The position numbers and the translations under genes were made by a program. Positions 43,230 to 51,939 of a stretch of 64,000 bases of DNA are shown in pieces. The notes under the pieces are model-generated. The model did not search any database and was not told where the DNA came from. It saw only the letters and a program-made list of their open reading frames with translations. This stretch comes from Flavobacterium sp. ZT3R18 (lineage in GTDB: Bacteria; Bacteroidota; Bacteroidia; Flavobacteriales; Flavobacteriaceae): positions 1 through 64,000 of the forward strand of contig NZ_VJZS01000001.1 in assembly GCF_007097385.1 (NCBI RefSeq), given 5' to 3'. Position 1 is the first letter of the stretch. Each line of letters starts with the position of its first letter.

Positions 43230-46034
43230 CTAAAAAGTATAAGATACGTTCATAGAAAAACCTATACCTTTTTTATATTCTTTAATTGTTAAATCGCTTT
43301 CAGTTATTGGGATTCTGCTGTTTTCACCTAATTCTATTTTGTAGTGTGGGTTTAATAGGTTATCTGCAGAAAGTTTAATGTCAAATTTATCTGAAATTTT
43401 ATTTTGCCAAATAAAATCAAGTTTACCAAATGGCATTTCATAATAATTATCTAATCCATTTGTTCCCACTGCATAGATTCGTTTGCTATAGATATTGTAT
43501 ACCATAGTCATTGAACTTTTCCATGATTTGCTAAATTCAGAATCATATTTAATATCAGCGTTTACTATCCAAGGCGATGCTCCTTGGAGTTTTCTGGATG
43601 GATTAGCATCATTTGCAATAGTTTCGGGACTGTTAACTCCATTTTTAGAAGTTTCAATAGTTACTTTTGTATCCATTAATGATGCATTCGCACCCAAAGA
43701 GAAATTAGATAATGATTTTGTAATTCTTTCAAATTGGAATAAGAATTCTAATTCAGCACCATAAAGGATAGCCTGTTTAGAATTGCCGTAGGTTATAATT
43801 TGTCCACCACTTCCTGCTGAATTTGTGAACAATCTTTCAATTGGATTTTTAATTATTTTATTAAAAATTGTGGCTGATATTAATTCCTTATTGGTTGGAA
43901 AAAACTCGTATTTTAAATCAAAGTTGTAATTATCGCTATTGATTAACAATGGATTACCTTGCTCAATAGTACCGTCAGGATTTACGAACTCAAGAGGATA
44001 AGACTCCATTATTACAGGTCTTGTAATTGTTTTGGAGGCTGCAAATCGTAAGTTTGATTTTTCATTTAAAAGGTATCTTGTATTCAAAGAAGGTAGAACA
44101 TCTGTTTTTTCATTTTTTAATGTTATAAAAGGATCTGAAAAACTTCCTGATGTTTTATATTTTGTTTCTCTAGAAGTTTGTTCTATTCTTGCGCCTGCAT
44201 TTAATTCTATTTTTTCGCCAAATTTGAAGGCTAGATCTAAATATCCAGCGTTAATGAATTCTTCCAAGAGCGCTTTGTAAGTCGAGTTTGTGCCTTCGGT
44301 ATAGGTAAAATTGTTTTTTAAAATCTCATTTTTGAAATATTCATCAGGTGAGTTTGTAGGGAAAGTGGCGGTATTTGCATCTAGTCTTTGTGATACTAAA
44401 AATCTAAATTCAGATCCCATTTTATTCATATATCCGCTATATCCTGCCGTAAGCTTGTGTGATTTGGATATGTCTTCATTGCCAAATTTCCAACTGTATT
44501 CCAGTAAACCTGAGATGTGATGTTCGCCTTTAAAATCAAGATATTGTCTAGTTATACTATTTCCTGAATAGGAAATTGATGTCGTGTTGTCGTCAATTTT
44601 AACACCTTTGAAAGATTTTCTATCAGGAAGTTCATACTGTGTTGTTGAGTATGAAACTCCAGCTTTTATATTGTGTCTTTCATCCTCGGTCAGTTTGTAA
44701 TTACCAAATAACTGTGTGTTCAAAAAAGTAGATTCTTGTAATTCATTCATTCTGATAAACCCATTTGTTTGGGTTGCATTAGAATTTGTATACCCTAGTT
44801 GATCTTGTATTAAATTCTGATTTGATTTTAGATAGATAGTATTTGATGTAACAGAGAACCTTTTTGTTTTATAAGTTAAAGCTGCCAATACAGAAGAGTT
44901 TGTTATAAATTTGTACTGCGTTGTAACTAAGTCATTGTCATAATTTCCTTGTGCGGTATTAAAAAATCTGTCGGCACCACTTCTAATTTGAAATTTATTT
45001 TCATAGTTAAGTGAGATCAAGTATTGAAATATGTTTTGGTTTTTGCCTAGAGTGAATTTTTCTGAATGAAGAATTCCAAAATTTGTGTTTAAAGGAGAAA
45101 CATCGCTTTTAACGTCAAAACCTGATCCAAATCCGTTTGCTGCTTGGTCAGCAGTTAATGTTTGATTACTTGGGGTTTTTGTTAATGCAGATGGTAAATC
45201 TCTTTCGTTACCTGAAAATCCAAAAAAATCAGATGTAGAGGTTGCGTCTTGGGAAATAAGAAATTTTTCCAGGTTATTGTTTATAGTGTAACCAGCTCCA
45301 AAATTAATTTTAGTTTGACTTTTTCCAGAGTTTGCTGTTACAATATTAAAAGTTCCTCCAGCAAAGTCTCCGTATAAATTAGTGTTGAAAGTTTTGTAGG
45401 TTTCTAAAACACTTACAATGTCGGTTGGAAAAATATCTAAAGGGATAATTTTTTTAAATGGATTGTTTGATGGTACCGCCAAGTCATTAAGCAGTAAGTT
45501 ATTGTAACGATCTTCTAGTCCTCTTACAAATAAGCCACGGGATTCTACTTTTGTAATTCCGGTTATTTTAGTTAAACCTTCTTCTACATCGCTAACTCCT
45601 TTTCGAGACATTTCTTGAGCGCCAATACTTTGTTTGATGACCACTGCATTTTTTTGCTCTAATAATAATGCTGTTTCTTTTTCTCTTGTTACGTTTGATT
45701 TGATAACTACATCCTTTAGCTTATAGCTTCCAGATCCCAATGAGTTATTAAGTGTAACAGTTTCGTTTGCAACCACTGTTACAGGAACTTCTACAGTTTC
45801 ATAGCCTAAAAAACTAAATTGAATCGTATAATTTCCAGGAGCTGTTGCAATCGTATATTTTCCGTCAATATCTGTATTTGCACCAGTTTTTGTCTCTTTT
45901 AACAAGACATTCGCAAAAGGTAAAGATTGATTGTTGGAGTCTTTGTCTAATAAAACACCAGATATTGTTCCTTTGTTTTGTGAGAAGCCAATAGCGCAAA
46001 TAAGTAGTGTAAAGAATAGAAATTTTAATTTCAT
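43230..46034 (-). CDS. TonB-dependent receptor under a candidate Pho-box promoter
   Basis: 934 residues. The signal peptide (MKLKFLFFTLLICAIGFSQ) is followed by a carboxypeptidase-regulatory-like domain (about 22-108), a TonB plug (about 130-240, GVSDVEEGLTKITGITKVESRGLFVRG and DRYNNLLLNDLAVPS) and a 22-strand barrel ending in NVSYTF. The substrate cannot be read from the plug. Its position beside phoB/phoR and a phased array in its promoter suggest import of a phosphorus source, such as a phosphate ester or oligomer, under phosphate limitation. It is divergent from phoB and followed by a terminator. Confidence 0.93.
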   Translation of the reverse strand: MKLKFLFFTLLICAIGFSQNKGTISGVLLDKDSNNQSLPFANVLLKETKTGANTDIDGKYTIATAPGNYTIQFSFLGYETVEVPVTVVANETVTLNNSLGSGSYKLKDVVIKSNVTREKETALLLEQKNAVVIKQSIGAQEMSRKGVSDVEEGLTKITGITKVESRGLFVRGLEDRYNNLLLNDLAVPSNNPFKKIIPLDIFPTDIVSVLETYKTFNTNLYGDFAGGTFNIVTANSGKSQTKINFGAGYTINNNLEKFLISQDATSTSDFFGFSGNERDLPSALTKTPSNQTLTADQAANGFGSGFDVKSDVSPLNTNFGILHSEKFTLGKNQNIFQYLISLNYENKFQIRSGADRFFNTAQGNYDNDLVTTQYKFITNSSVLAALTYKTKRFSVTSNTIYLKSNQNLIQDQLGYTNSNATQTNGFIRMNELQESTFLNTQLFGNYKLTEDERHNIKAGVSYSTTQYELPDRKSFKGVKIDDNTTSISYSGNSITRQYLDFKGEHHISGLLEYSWKFGNEDISKSHKLTAGYSGYMNKMGSEFRFLVSQRLDANTATFPTNSPDEYFKNEILKNNFTYTEGTNSTYKALLEEFINAGYLDLAFKFGEKIELNAGARIEQTSRETKYKTSGSFSDPFITLKNEKTDVLPSLNTRYLLNEKSNLRFAASKTITRPVIMESYPLEFVNPDGTIEQGNPLLINSDNYNFDLKYEFFPTNKELISATIFNKIIKNPIERLFTNSAGSGGQIITYGNSKQAILYGAELEFLFQFERITKSLSNFSLGANASLMDTKVTIETSKNGVNSPETIANDANPSRKLQGASPWIVNADIKYDSEFSKSWKSSMTMVYNIYSKRIYAVGTNGLDNYYEMPFGKLDFIWQNKISDKFDIKLSADNLLNPHYKIELGENSRIPITESDLTIKEYKKGIGFSMNVSYTF

Positions 46035-46057
46035 TTTGAATAGTATTTAATTTTCTG

Positions 46058-46134
46058 CAAATAAATGGCGGGATTCTAGTCTTTGTGTTAACATCAAGTT
46101 ACGAATCAATGTTATAATCATTATGAAATTGTTA
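46058..46134 (-). promoter_or_regulatory. Phased TAAC array and -7 box (candidate Pho box) for the TonB receptor
   Basis: On the minus strand, heptamers begin at 46134 (TAACAAT), 46123 (TAATGAT), 46101 (TAACTTG) and 46090 (TAACACA), all in an 11-base register. A good TAACATT at 46114 sits two bases out of register. The -7-like TTTATTTG (46065-46058, one mismatch to TAnnTTTG) begins 25 bases after the last box, the same distance as in the lipoprotein promoter. Confidence 0.55.
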
Positions 46135-46268
46135 ACATATTAAATTAAGGTTAACTCGTTTTTTTTATCATTGATACTAGTGGTTTATTATTACTTTTAC
46201 ATTGCAATAAAAGTCATTGTATCTCAAATAGGTCGAAATACAATAGAGAAACTTAATTTTGCTATTTT

Positions 46269-46952
46269 ATGAAGAAAAGAAACACCAAGATTCTTCTGGT
46301 TGATGATGAGCCAGATATTTTAGAAATTGTAGGCTATAATTTAGCTCAAGAAGGGTATCAGATTGTTACTGCTATAAATGGTAAAGAAGCTGTTGAAAAA
46401 GCCAAAAAAGAATTGCCGGATCTTATCATTATGGATGTAATGATGCCAGAAATGGATGGAATGGAAGCCTGTGAGAATATTAGAAAAATACCGGAGTTGA
46501 ATAATGTAATCATTACTTTTTTGACCGCCAGAAGTGAGGATTATTCGCAGGTTGCTGGTTTTGATGCCGGTGCCGATGATTATATTACAAAGCCTATTAA
46601 GCCGAAATTGCTGGTAAGCAAAGTAAAAGCCTTGTTGCGAAGATTAAAAGAGCAAGAACAAAACAGCGAAACGCTCAATGTTGGTGGAATAGAAATTAAC
46701 CGTGAGGAATATAAAATCGTAAAGGACAATATCGAGATTGCTTTGCCAAGAAAAGAGTTTGAGCTTTTTTATCTATTGGCTTCTAAGCCCGGTAAAGTGT
46801 TTAAAAGAGAAGAAATCCTTGATAAAGTTTGGGGAAATGATGTCGTTGTTGGCGGAAGAACCATCGATGTTCATATCAGAAAACTGCGTGAAAAAATTGG
46901 AGATGATCTTTTTAAAACCATAAAAGGTGTAGGTTATAAGTTTGAAGTTTAA
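46269..46952 (+). CDS. phoB: PhoB-like response regulator (OmpR family)
   Basis: 227 residues. The receiver domain has the acidic pair in LLVDDEPDI, phospho-acceptor Asp56 (IIMDVMMPEMDG) and the Lys of YITKPIKPK. A winged-helix DNA-binding domain follows (about 130-227, EFELFYLLASKPGKVFKREEILDKVWG, with recognition helix GGRTIDVHIRKLREKIG). OmpR-family regulators bind tandem direct repeats of about 11 bp, matching the arrays found nearby. The cognate kinase and the pst operon follow on the same strand. I call it PhoB by context. The domain alone would fit any OmpR regulator. Confidence 0.88.
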   Translation: MKKRNTKILLVDDEPDILEIVGYNLAQEGYQIVTAINGKEAVEKAKKELPDLIIMDVMMPEMDGMEACENIRKIPELNNVIITFLTARSEDYSQVAGFDAGADDYITKPIKPKLLVSKVKALLRRLKEQEQNSETLNVGGIEINREEYKIVKDNIEIALPRKEFELFYLLASKPGKVFKREEILDKVWGNDVVVGGRTIDVHIRKLREKIGDDLFKTIKGVGYKFEV

Positions 46953-47039
46953 ATAAATGGCATTTTTTAAAAGATATTTAAGATTAACGATTTTTGATTG
47001 CAGATGTTGAAATACGCGAGTAAATTGCTGATAATTTGA

Positions 47040-47100
47040 TTTTGAGATTGTGCGTTGCGAAATCTTAAATCAAAAATCTTAAATCAAAAATCAAAAAACT
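47040..47100. repeat. Simple-sequence tract (AAATCTTAAATC type) between phoB and phoR
   Basis: Repeats of aaatcttaaatcaaaaatc occupy most of the spacer of 170 bases between the regulator and the kinase genes. Confidence 0.6.
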
Positions 47101-47121
47101 CTTCGCATACCCAATTATATA

Positions 47122-48219
47122 ATGAAAATAAATTTCAAAAAAAGTTACAAGTTTGCTATAAAATCGGCTTTATTTATCAGTTTGTTTGTATCCGGTTTTT
47201 GCATGATTCTTTCTGCAATACTGTTCAAATCGACTTTTACGGAGGTTCTATTGTTTGGATTGATTAGTCTGTTTTTTGTTTATTTGTTTTCATTCTTTGT
47301 TTTGCAATATAGAGTAGAGCGTTTTATATACAGAAGAGTTAAGAAAATCTACGATGACGTAGCGCTCTTGGAATCGAGTACTTTTATAAACAAACCCATT
47401 ACAACCGATATGGAAACTTTAACTCGGGAAGTAAAGAAATTTGCCACCGATAAAAAGCTAGAGATCGAAATGTTGCAAGTTCGAGAAGAGTATCGAAGAG
47501 AGTTTTTGGGAAATGTATCCCATGAACTCAAAACCCCATTATTTACCGTACAAGGCTATTTGTCAACTCTTCTTGATGGAGCAATGGATGATAAATCGAT
47601 TCGTAAAAAATACTTAAAGCGTGCCGAAAAGGGAGTCGAACGATTAATTTATATTGTTGAAGATTTGGATATGATTACCAAATTAGAATCTGGGGATTTA
47701 AATCTTGAGTTTACCAAATTTGATGTCGTAAAATTGATTCAGAATGTTTTCGATTTATTAGAAATGAAAGCCGATAAAAAGAAAATTACCCTAGCATTTG
47801 AAAATGATCACATTCAGCCCATTTTTGTAAATGGTGACAAAGATAAAGTTCAACAGGTAGTTGAAAATTTGATTGTCAACTCCATAAAATACGGAAAAGA
47901 AGGTGGTTTGACCGAGGTTTCGATTGTGAATTTGACCAATAAAAAAGTATTGGTTCGGGTTACAGATAATGGAGAAGGTATAGAAGCACAAAACATACCG
48001 CGACTTTTTGAACGCTTTTACAGAGTTGATAAAAGTGGCTCTCGTACCGAAGGAGGTTCAGGTCTAGGACTTTCGATAGTAAAGCATATAATTGAAGCCC
48101 ATAAAGAAAAAATTTACGTAGAGAGTGAATTTGGCATAGGTTCTGAGTTCTCATTTACCCTTGAAAAGACATTTATTACCGATCAATTTGGACTTAAGAA
48201 AAACAAAAATCAACCTTAA
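47122..48219 (+). CDS. phoR: PhoR-like sensor histidine kinase
   Basis: 365 residues. Two adjacent membrane helices (about 13-35 and 41-62) leave almost no periplasmic domain, as in PhoR proteins that sense through the Pst transporter. A linker follows, then HisKA with the phospho-acceptor His134 (NVSHELKTPL) and the ATPase domain with N-box NLIVNSIKYGKEGG, G1 DNGEGIE and G2 GGSGLGLSIVKHII. Unlike E. coli PhoR, there is no recognisable PAS domain between helix and HisKA (about 65-115 only). The tail (KKNKNQP) is short and basic. Confidence 0.88.
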   Translation: MKINFKKSYKFAIKSALFISLFVSGFCMILSAILFKSTFTEVLLFGLISLFFVYLFSFFVLQYRVERFIYRRVKKIYDDVALLESSTFINKPITTDMETLTREVKKFATDKKLEIEMLQVREEYRREFLGNVSHELKTPLFTVQGYLSTLLDGAMDDKSIRKKYLKRAEKGVERLIYIVEDLDMITKLESGDLNLEFTKFDVVKLIQNVFDLLEMKADKKKITLAFENDHIQPIFVNGDKDKVQQVVENLIVNSIKYGKEGGLTEVSIVNLTNKKVLVRVTDNGEGIEAQNIPRLFERFYRVDKSGSRTEGGSGLGLSIVKHIIEAHKEKIYVESEFGIGSEFSFTLEKTFITDQFGLKKNKNQP

Positions 48220-48319
48220 ATTTACAAACGAAACAAATAATTTAAAATGCTGTATTTCAGTTGTTTGACACTTGTTTTTAGGCTAAAATAGGCGCTACGT
48301 GATTTAGAGAAAAAACCTA

Positions 48320-48386
48320 TTAACATTAAATTATCATCTATATAACATTGAGTTAACATTAACTTAACATTGCAATGTCACCTTTG
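48320..48386 (+). promoter_or_regulatory. Five-fold 11-bp phased TAACATT array and -7 box (candidate Pho box) for the porin-pst operon
   Basis: Heptamers start at 48321 (TAACATT), 48332 (TATCATC), 48343, 48354 and 48365 (all TAACATT), at exactly 11-base steps. The -7-like CACCTTTG begins at 48379, 14 bases after the last start, which is one helical step less than the 25 bases in the other two promoters. The porin ATG follows at 48415. The in-frame TTG at 48370 lies inside this promoter and cannot be the start. Confidence 0.75.
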
Positions 48387-48414
48387 CGCCAAATTAACAT
48401 TCATAATAAAAGAA

Positions 48415-49749
48415 ATGAAAAAAGTTATAGTTGCAATAATGGTGTCTTTTTGTGGTGCAGTAAATGCGCAAGAGGTTGCAAATGATTCAATTAAACCAAT
48501 CAGTATTGATTCGTTACAACAAGCAATAAATTTGCATCAATTAAAATTTGATGCGTTAAATGAACAATTATCTCCTTTGCAGGAACAAGTAGATAAATTG
48601 GCTAAGTTAAAAATATCGGGGTACATCCAAGCACAATATGAGACTTATGATACGTGGAATGCTGGAATTCATGGTGTAAGCCCTGTAACAGGTGCAGCTC
48701 CAATTACAAATTCATTTTCTCTAAGGAGAGCGCGGGTTAAATTTACTTATGAAGCATTAGATGGTGTCAAGTTTGTTTTGTGTCCAAATTTTGAAATTGA
48801 TAGAGTGAGGCTTACCGATGTTTATGTCATGCTGAATGATCGTTGGACAAATACATTCTCATTATGGGTTGGGCTATTTAATAGACCTACTTATGAAGTA
48901 GAATTTTCATCTGCATCAAGAGAATTTGCAGAAAGAAGTTTAATGACCAGGGTTTTATATCCGCAAGAGAGAGATCAAGGCGCTAAATTTGAAGCGAATT
49001 TTATGACGAAATATGAAATTCCATTTAAACTTCAAGTAGCAATATTGAATGGGAATTTTGCAACAGGAGCAGCTGCAAATCAAGTTAAAGATGTAGATAA
49101 TAGTAAAGATGTAATGGCCAGAGCTGTTTATTCACTAAAATTTCCAAGCAAAGGCCTTGGAATTGATTTTGGAGGTCTTGGGTATTTTGGTAATAACGGA
49201 GTAATTACTCAAACTGCTACTCCAGCAATATTTACTGATGAAAATGGAAATAAATTTACTCCAAAAGTAGGAGATAATCTTAAAAAAGAATGGTATGGCG
49301 CAGAAATGCAAGTGTATTATGATTTTCTTGGCGGAACTTCATTTAAAACCGAATATGTAAGGGGTACATTGTCTGGATTTAAAGCTGCTGATTTTCCAAC
49401 ACAAGTGAATACATTATTTACTCTTAATAATAAAGTAAGAGATATAGAAGGATATTATCTTTCATTAATAAAAAACGTTGGAAAAGACCACATGTTGTCT
49501 GTAAGGTATGATGTTTTTGATCCAAACACTAAAAAATCTGGAAATGATGTAGCGACTATAGATGATTTGAAATTTAAAAACTGGACTTTTGCTTATCAGT
49601 ATTTCTTTGATGAAAATATAAAAATAATGTTGAGTTATACCATGCCCCTAAATGAAAAAAGTGCAAACCCAGCTATCACTAATTCAGATTTTGCTAATGT
49701 TGACCATATAGATAATTCCTTAACATTGAGGTTTCAAGCAAAATTTTAA
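48415..49749 (+). CDS. Phosphate-selective porin (OprP/OprO-like)
   Basis: 444 residues from the ATG at 48415. The signal peptide (MKKVIVAIMVSFCGAVNAQ) is followed by a coiled-coil trimer segment (about 35-65, LNEQLSPLQEQVDKLAKLKI) and a barrel with the OprP/OprO-type strands GYIQAQYETYDTWN, SLRRARVKFTYE and LWVGLFNRPTYEVEFSSASREFAERS. It ends NSLTLRFQAKF, with a terminal Phe for outer-membrane assembly. It is expected to pass phosphate across the outer membrane and hand it to PstS, whose gene begins 27 bases downstream. It is the first gene of the pst operon, just after the phased array. Confidence 0.88.
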   Translation: MKKVIVAIMVSFCGAVNAQEVANDSIKPISIDSLQQAINLHQLKFDALNEQLSPLQEQVDKLAKLKISGYIQAQYETYDTWNAGIHGVSPVTGAAPITNSFSLRRARVKFTYEALDGVKFVLCPNFEIDRVRLTDVYVMLNDRWTNTFSLWVGLFNRPTYEVEFSSASREFAERSLMTRVLYPQERDQGAKFEANFMTKYEIPFKLQVAILNGNFATGAAANQVKDVDNSKDVMARAVYSLKFPSKGLGIDFGGLGYFGNNGVITQTATPAIFTDENGNKFTPKVGDNLKKEWYGAEMQVYYDFLGGTSFKTEYVRGTLSGFKAADFPTQVNTLFTLNNKVRDIEGYYLSLIKNVGKDHMLSVRYDVFDPNTKKSGNDVATIDDLKFKNWTFAYQYFFDENIKIMLSYTMPLNEKSANPAITNSDFANVDHIDNSLTLRFQAKF

Positions 49750-49776
49750 ATAATAATAAAAATAATTTATATCAAA

Positions 49777-50610
49777 ATGAAAACAACAAAATTAAAAGTA
49801 GCATTGATTGTAATGATCGTTATGGGAATTGGATTTTCTTTCACTACGATAAATAAAGTGACTGTAAAAGGGTCTGATACCATGGTTATTTTGTCTCAAA
49901 AATGGGCAGAAGTGTATATGAAGAAAAACCCAGGTGCTTCTATTCAAGTTACTGGAGGTGGATCTGGAGTAGGTTTGGCAGCATTAATCAATGGATCTAC
50001 TGATATTGCCAATTCAAGTCGTCCTATTAAAACGTCTGAAGTAGAAAAATTAAAAGCAAGATACAATACAATGGGAGTAGAAATTCCTTGTGCCAAAGAT
50101 GGTTTATCTGTGTATTTGAATAAAGCGAATCCTGTAACTTCACTTACGCTTAAACAAATTGGACAAATTTTTGCTGGAAAAATTACCAACTGGAAAGAAG
50201 TAGGTGGTGCCGATGCTCCAATCAAATTATACGGAAGAGAAAGCAGTTCTGGAACATTTGGTTTCTTTAAAGACAATGTAGTGAAAACTGATTTTGCACC
50301 ATCTTGTCAAACATTGCCAGGAACAGCTGCAATTGTAAATGCAGTTAAAAAAGATAAAAATTCTATTGGTTACGGAGGAGCGGCTTATGCTGAAGGTGTA
50401 AAAGATTGTGGTGTAAAGAAAGACGATAAAAGTCCTGCGATTTTACCAACTGCCGCTACTATCAAAAGCAAAACGTATCCTATTACAAGGTATTTGTACA
50501 TGTATTTAAAATCAAAACCAACAGGTGAAACTAAAGCGTTTGTCGATTGGATTTTGAGCCCTGCAGGTCAAGGTCTTATCGAGGATGTAGGTTATTATCC
50601 TTTAAAATAA
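49777..50610 (+). CDS. pstS: Phosphate ABC transporter substrate-binding protein
   Basis: 277 residues with a signal peptide (about 1-25) and no lipobox Cys at its end, so it is a soluble periplasmic protein. The phosphate-binding phrases are present: VKGSDTMVILSQKWAE, GGGSGVGLAALINGSTDIANSSRPIK and YGRESSSGTFGFFKDNV. It binds phosphate and delivers it to PstCA. A 12-bp hairpin with a T run follows the gene before pstC. Partial termination there would make pstS mRNA more abundant than the permease message, as binding proteins require. Confidence 0.95.
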   Translation: MKTTKLKVALIVMIVMGIGFSFTTINKVTVKGSDTMVILSQKWAEVYMKKNPGASIQVTGGGSGVGLAALINGSTDIANSSRPIKTSEVEKLKARYNTMGVEIPCAKDGLSVYLNKANPVTSLTLKQIGQIFAGKITNWKEVGGADAPIKLYGRESSSGTFGFFKDNVVKTDFAPSCQTLPGTAAIVNAVKKDKNSIGYGGAAYAEGVKDCGVKKDDKSPAILPTAATIKSKTYPITRYLYMYLKSKPTGETKAFVDWILSPAGQGLIEDVGYYPLK

Positions 50611-50619
50611 TAGTAAGTA

Positions 50620-50667
50620 AAATATCCCTCATTTTTTATTGAAGTGAGGGATATTTGTGTTTTTTTT
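50620..50667 (+). terminator. Intercistronic terminator-like hairpin between pstS and pstC
   Basis: AAATATCCCTCA (50620-50631) and TGAGGGATATTT (50645-50656) form a perfect 12-bp stem followed by GTG and eight T. It lies 10 bases after the pstS stop, inside the operon, and probably acts as a leaky attenuator. Confidence 0.82.
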
Positions 50668-50692
50668 CTAAATGAAATCTTAAATAAATAAG

Positions 50693-51937
50693 ATGAACAC
50701 CCAAATACCAATCAAACGGACTTTCACTGAAGAAAGTTTAAAAAAGCAATTCAGACTTTCTGAGTTTCTTGCCGAAAAAATTATATCGTCAGTTGCTTTT
50801 TTATCAATTGCGATTATTTTTTTAATTTTCATTTTTGTTTTTAAAGAATCCTTACCATTGTTTAGTTTCGGAGGCGATGCTAAAGCAAAAACTGAAATAC
50901 AAACTACTACAGCTGCTAAACCAGAATCGTACGGTGCTGAACCTACAGAAGAATTAAAGCCCGAATCCTATGGAGCTGAACCAACAGAGGAATTAAAGCC
51001 AGAATCCTATGGCGATACTCCAAAGGAGGATTTAAAACCTGAAACGTATGGTTCTGAACCTGTTTCTCAAGAGGATTTAAAACCAGAAGCGTATGGAGAT
51101 ACTCCAAAAGAAGACTTAACCGTTGCTTCAGCTGATGAAACAATGGATGCCGTTTCCGAAAACAAAGAAGGAGCCGATAAAACTTGGAGTACCTTTTTTA
51201 CAACTGAGTGGGTTCCTGTTTCCGATAATCCTAGATTTGGATTGTTAGGGTTATTGATTGGAACTTTAAAGGTGACTATCATTGCAATGCTTATTGCAGG
51301 ACCTTTAGCAGTTCTTGCAGCATTGTACACTTCGTGTTTTGCTTCAAAAAGAGTGAAGGAAATCATTAAGCCAATTATCGAAATGCTTGCTGCTTTTCCA
51401 TCAGTTGTAATTGGATTTTTTGCTTTGATGGTATTGGCTACTTTCTTTCAAGATGTGTTTGGTTATGAATCAAGATTGAATGCTTTTATTGGAGGTGTAG
51501 CAATGGCACTTGCGGCTATTCCTATTATCTATACTATTTCGGAGGACGCCTTGGCTGCTATTCCTAAAACCTATACTGAAGCTAGTTTAGCTTTAGGAGC
51601 GAGTAAATGGCAAACTGCCTTTTTTGTGGTCCTGCCTGCTGCAACGCCCGGGATTTTTGCCGCTCTATTATTGGGAGTGGGAAGGGTTTTTGGAGAAACC
51701 ATGATTGCGCTGATGGCAACTGGTAATGCGGCATTGTCGTCATTAAATCCTTTTGAAAGTGTAAGGACATTTGCGGCAACCATCGGTTCTGAAATGGCAG
51801 AGACTGTGTTTGGGGATACCCATTATAGTGTTTTGTTTTTTATTGGGTCTTTACTTTTCATCTTCTCATTCGCCTTAAATGCGGTGGCAGAGTTTTATGT
51901 AAAAGGTAAATTGTTAAAAAAATTCCAAGGTAAATAA
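50693..51937 (+). CDS. pstC: Phosphate ABC transporter permease PstC with periplasmic repeat insertion
   Basis: 414 residues, about 100 more than most PstC proteins. The first membrane helix (about 31-50) is followed by a periplasmic loop of about 135 residues, then five more helices (about 190-410) with the ABC coupling motif EASLALGASKWQTAFFVVLPAA. The loop contains five tandem repeats of the form KPE-S/T/A-YG-xx-P-xxx-L (residues 76-142, nt 50918-51118), a Pro/Glu-rich extended sequence. It could reach PstS or peptidoglycan. This is an inference. The membrane domain is normal, so transport should be intact. It ends two bases before pstA. Confidence 0.95.
   Translation: MNTQIPIKRTFTEESLKKQFRLSEFLAEKIISSVAFLSIAIIFLIFIFVFKESLPLFSFGGDAKAKTEIQTTTAAKPESYGAEPTEELKPESYGAEPTEELKPESYGDTPKEDLKPETYGSEPVSQEDLKPEAYGDTPKEDLTVASADETMDAVSENKEGADKTWSTFFTTEWVPVSDNPRFGLLGLLIGTLKVTIIAMLIAGPLAVLAALYTSCFASKRVKEIIKPIIEMLAAFPSVVIGFFALMVLATFFQDVFGYESRLNAFIGGVAMALAAIPIIYTISEDALAAIPKTYTEASLALGASKWQTAFFVVLPAATPGIFAALLLGVGRVFGETMIALMATGNAALSSLNPFESVRTFAATIGSEMAETVFGDTHYSVLFFIGSLLFIFSFALNAVAEFYVKGKLLKKFQGK
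50918..51118 (+). repeat. Tandem 39-bp coding repeats in pstC
   Basis: Five units of 39, 39, 39, 45 and 39 bases encode KPESYGAEPTEEL-like peptides. Unit four carries two extra codons (VSQEDL for TEEL/KEDL), a sign of slippage or unequal recombination. Confidence 0.92.
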
Positions 51938-51939
51938 TT

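Noticed and set aside
46133..46268. Pho-box array before phoB on the plus strand
   Set aside because: TAACATA at 46133 and TAACTCG at 46152 are 19 bases apart, not in an 11-base register. These reflect the palindromic GTTAAC of the minus-strand array.
48370..48414. Upstream TTG start for the porin
   Set aside because: It would lie inside the last TAACATT box and the -7 element and put 15 residues before a clean signal peptide.
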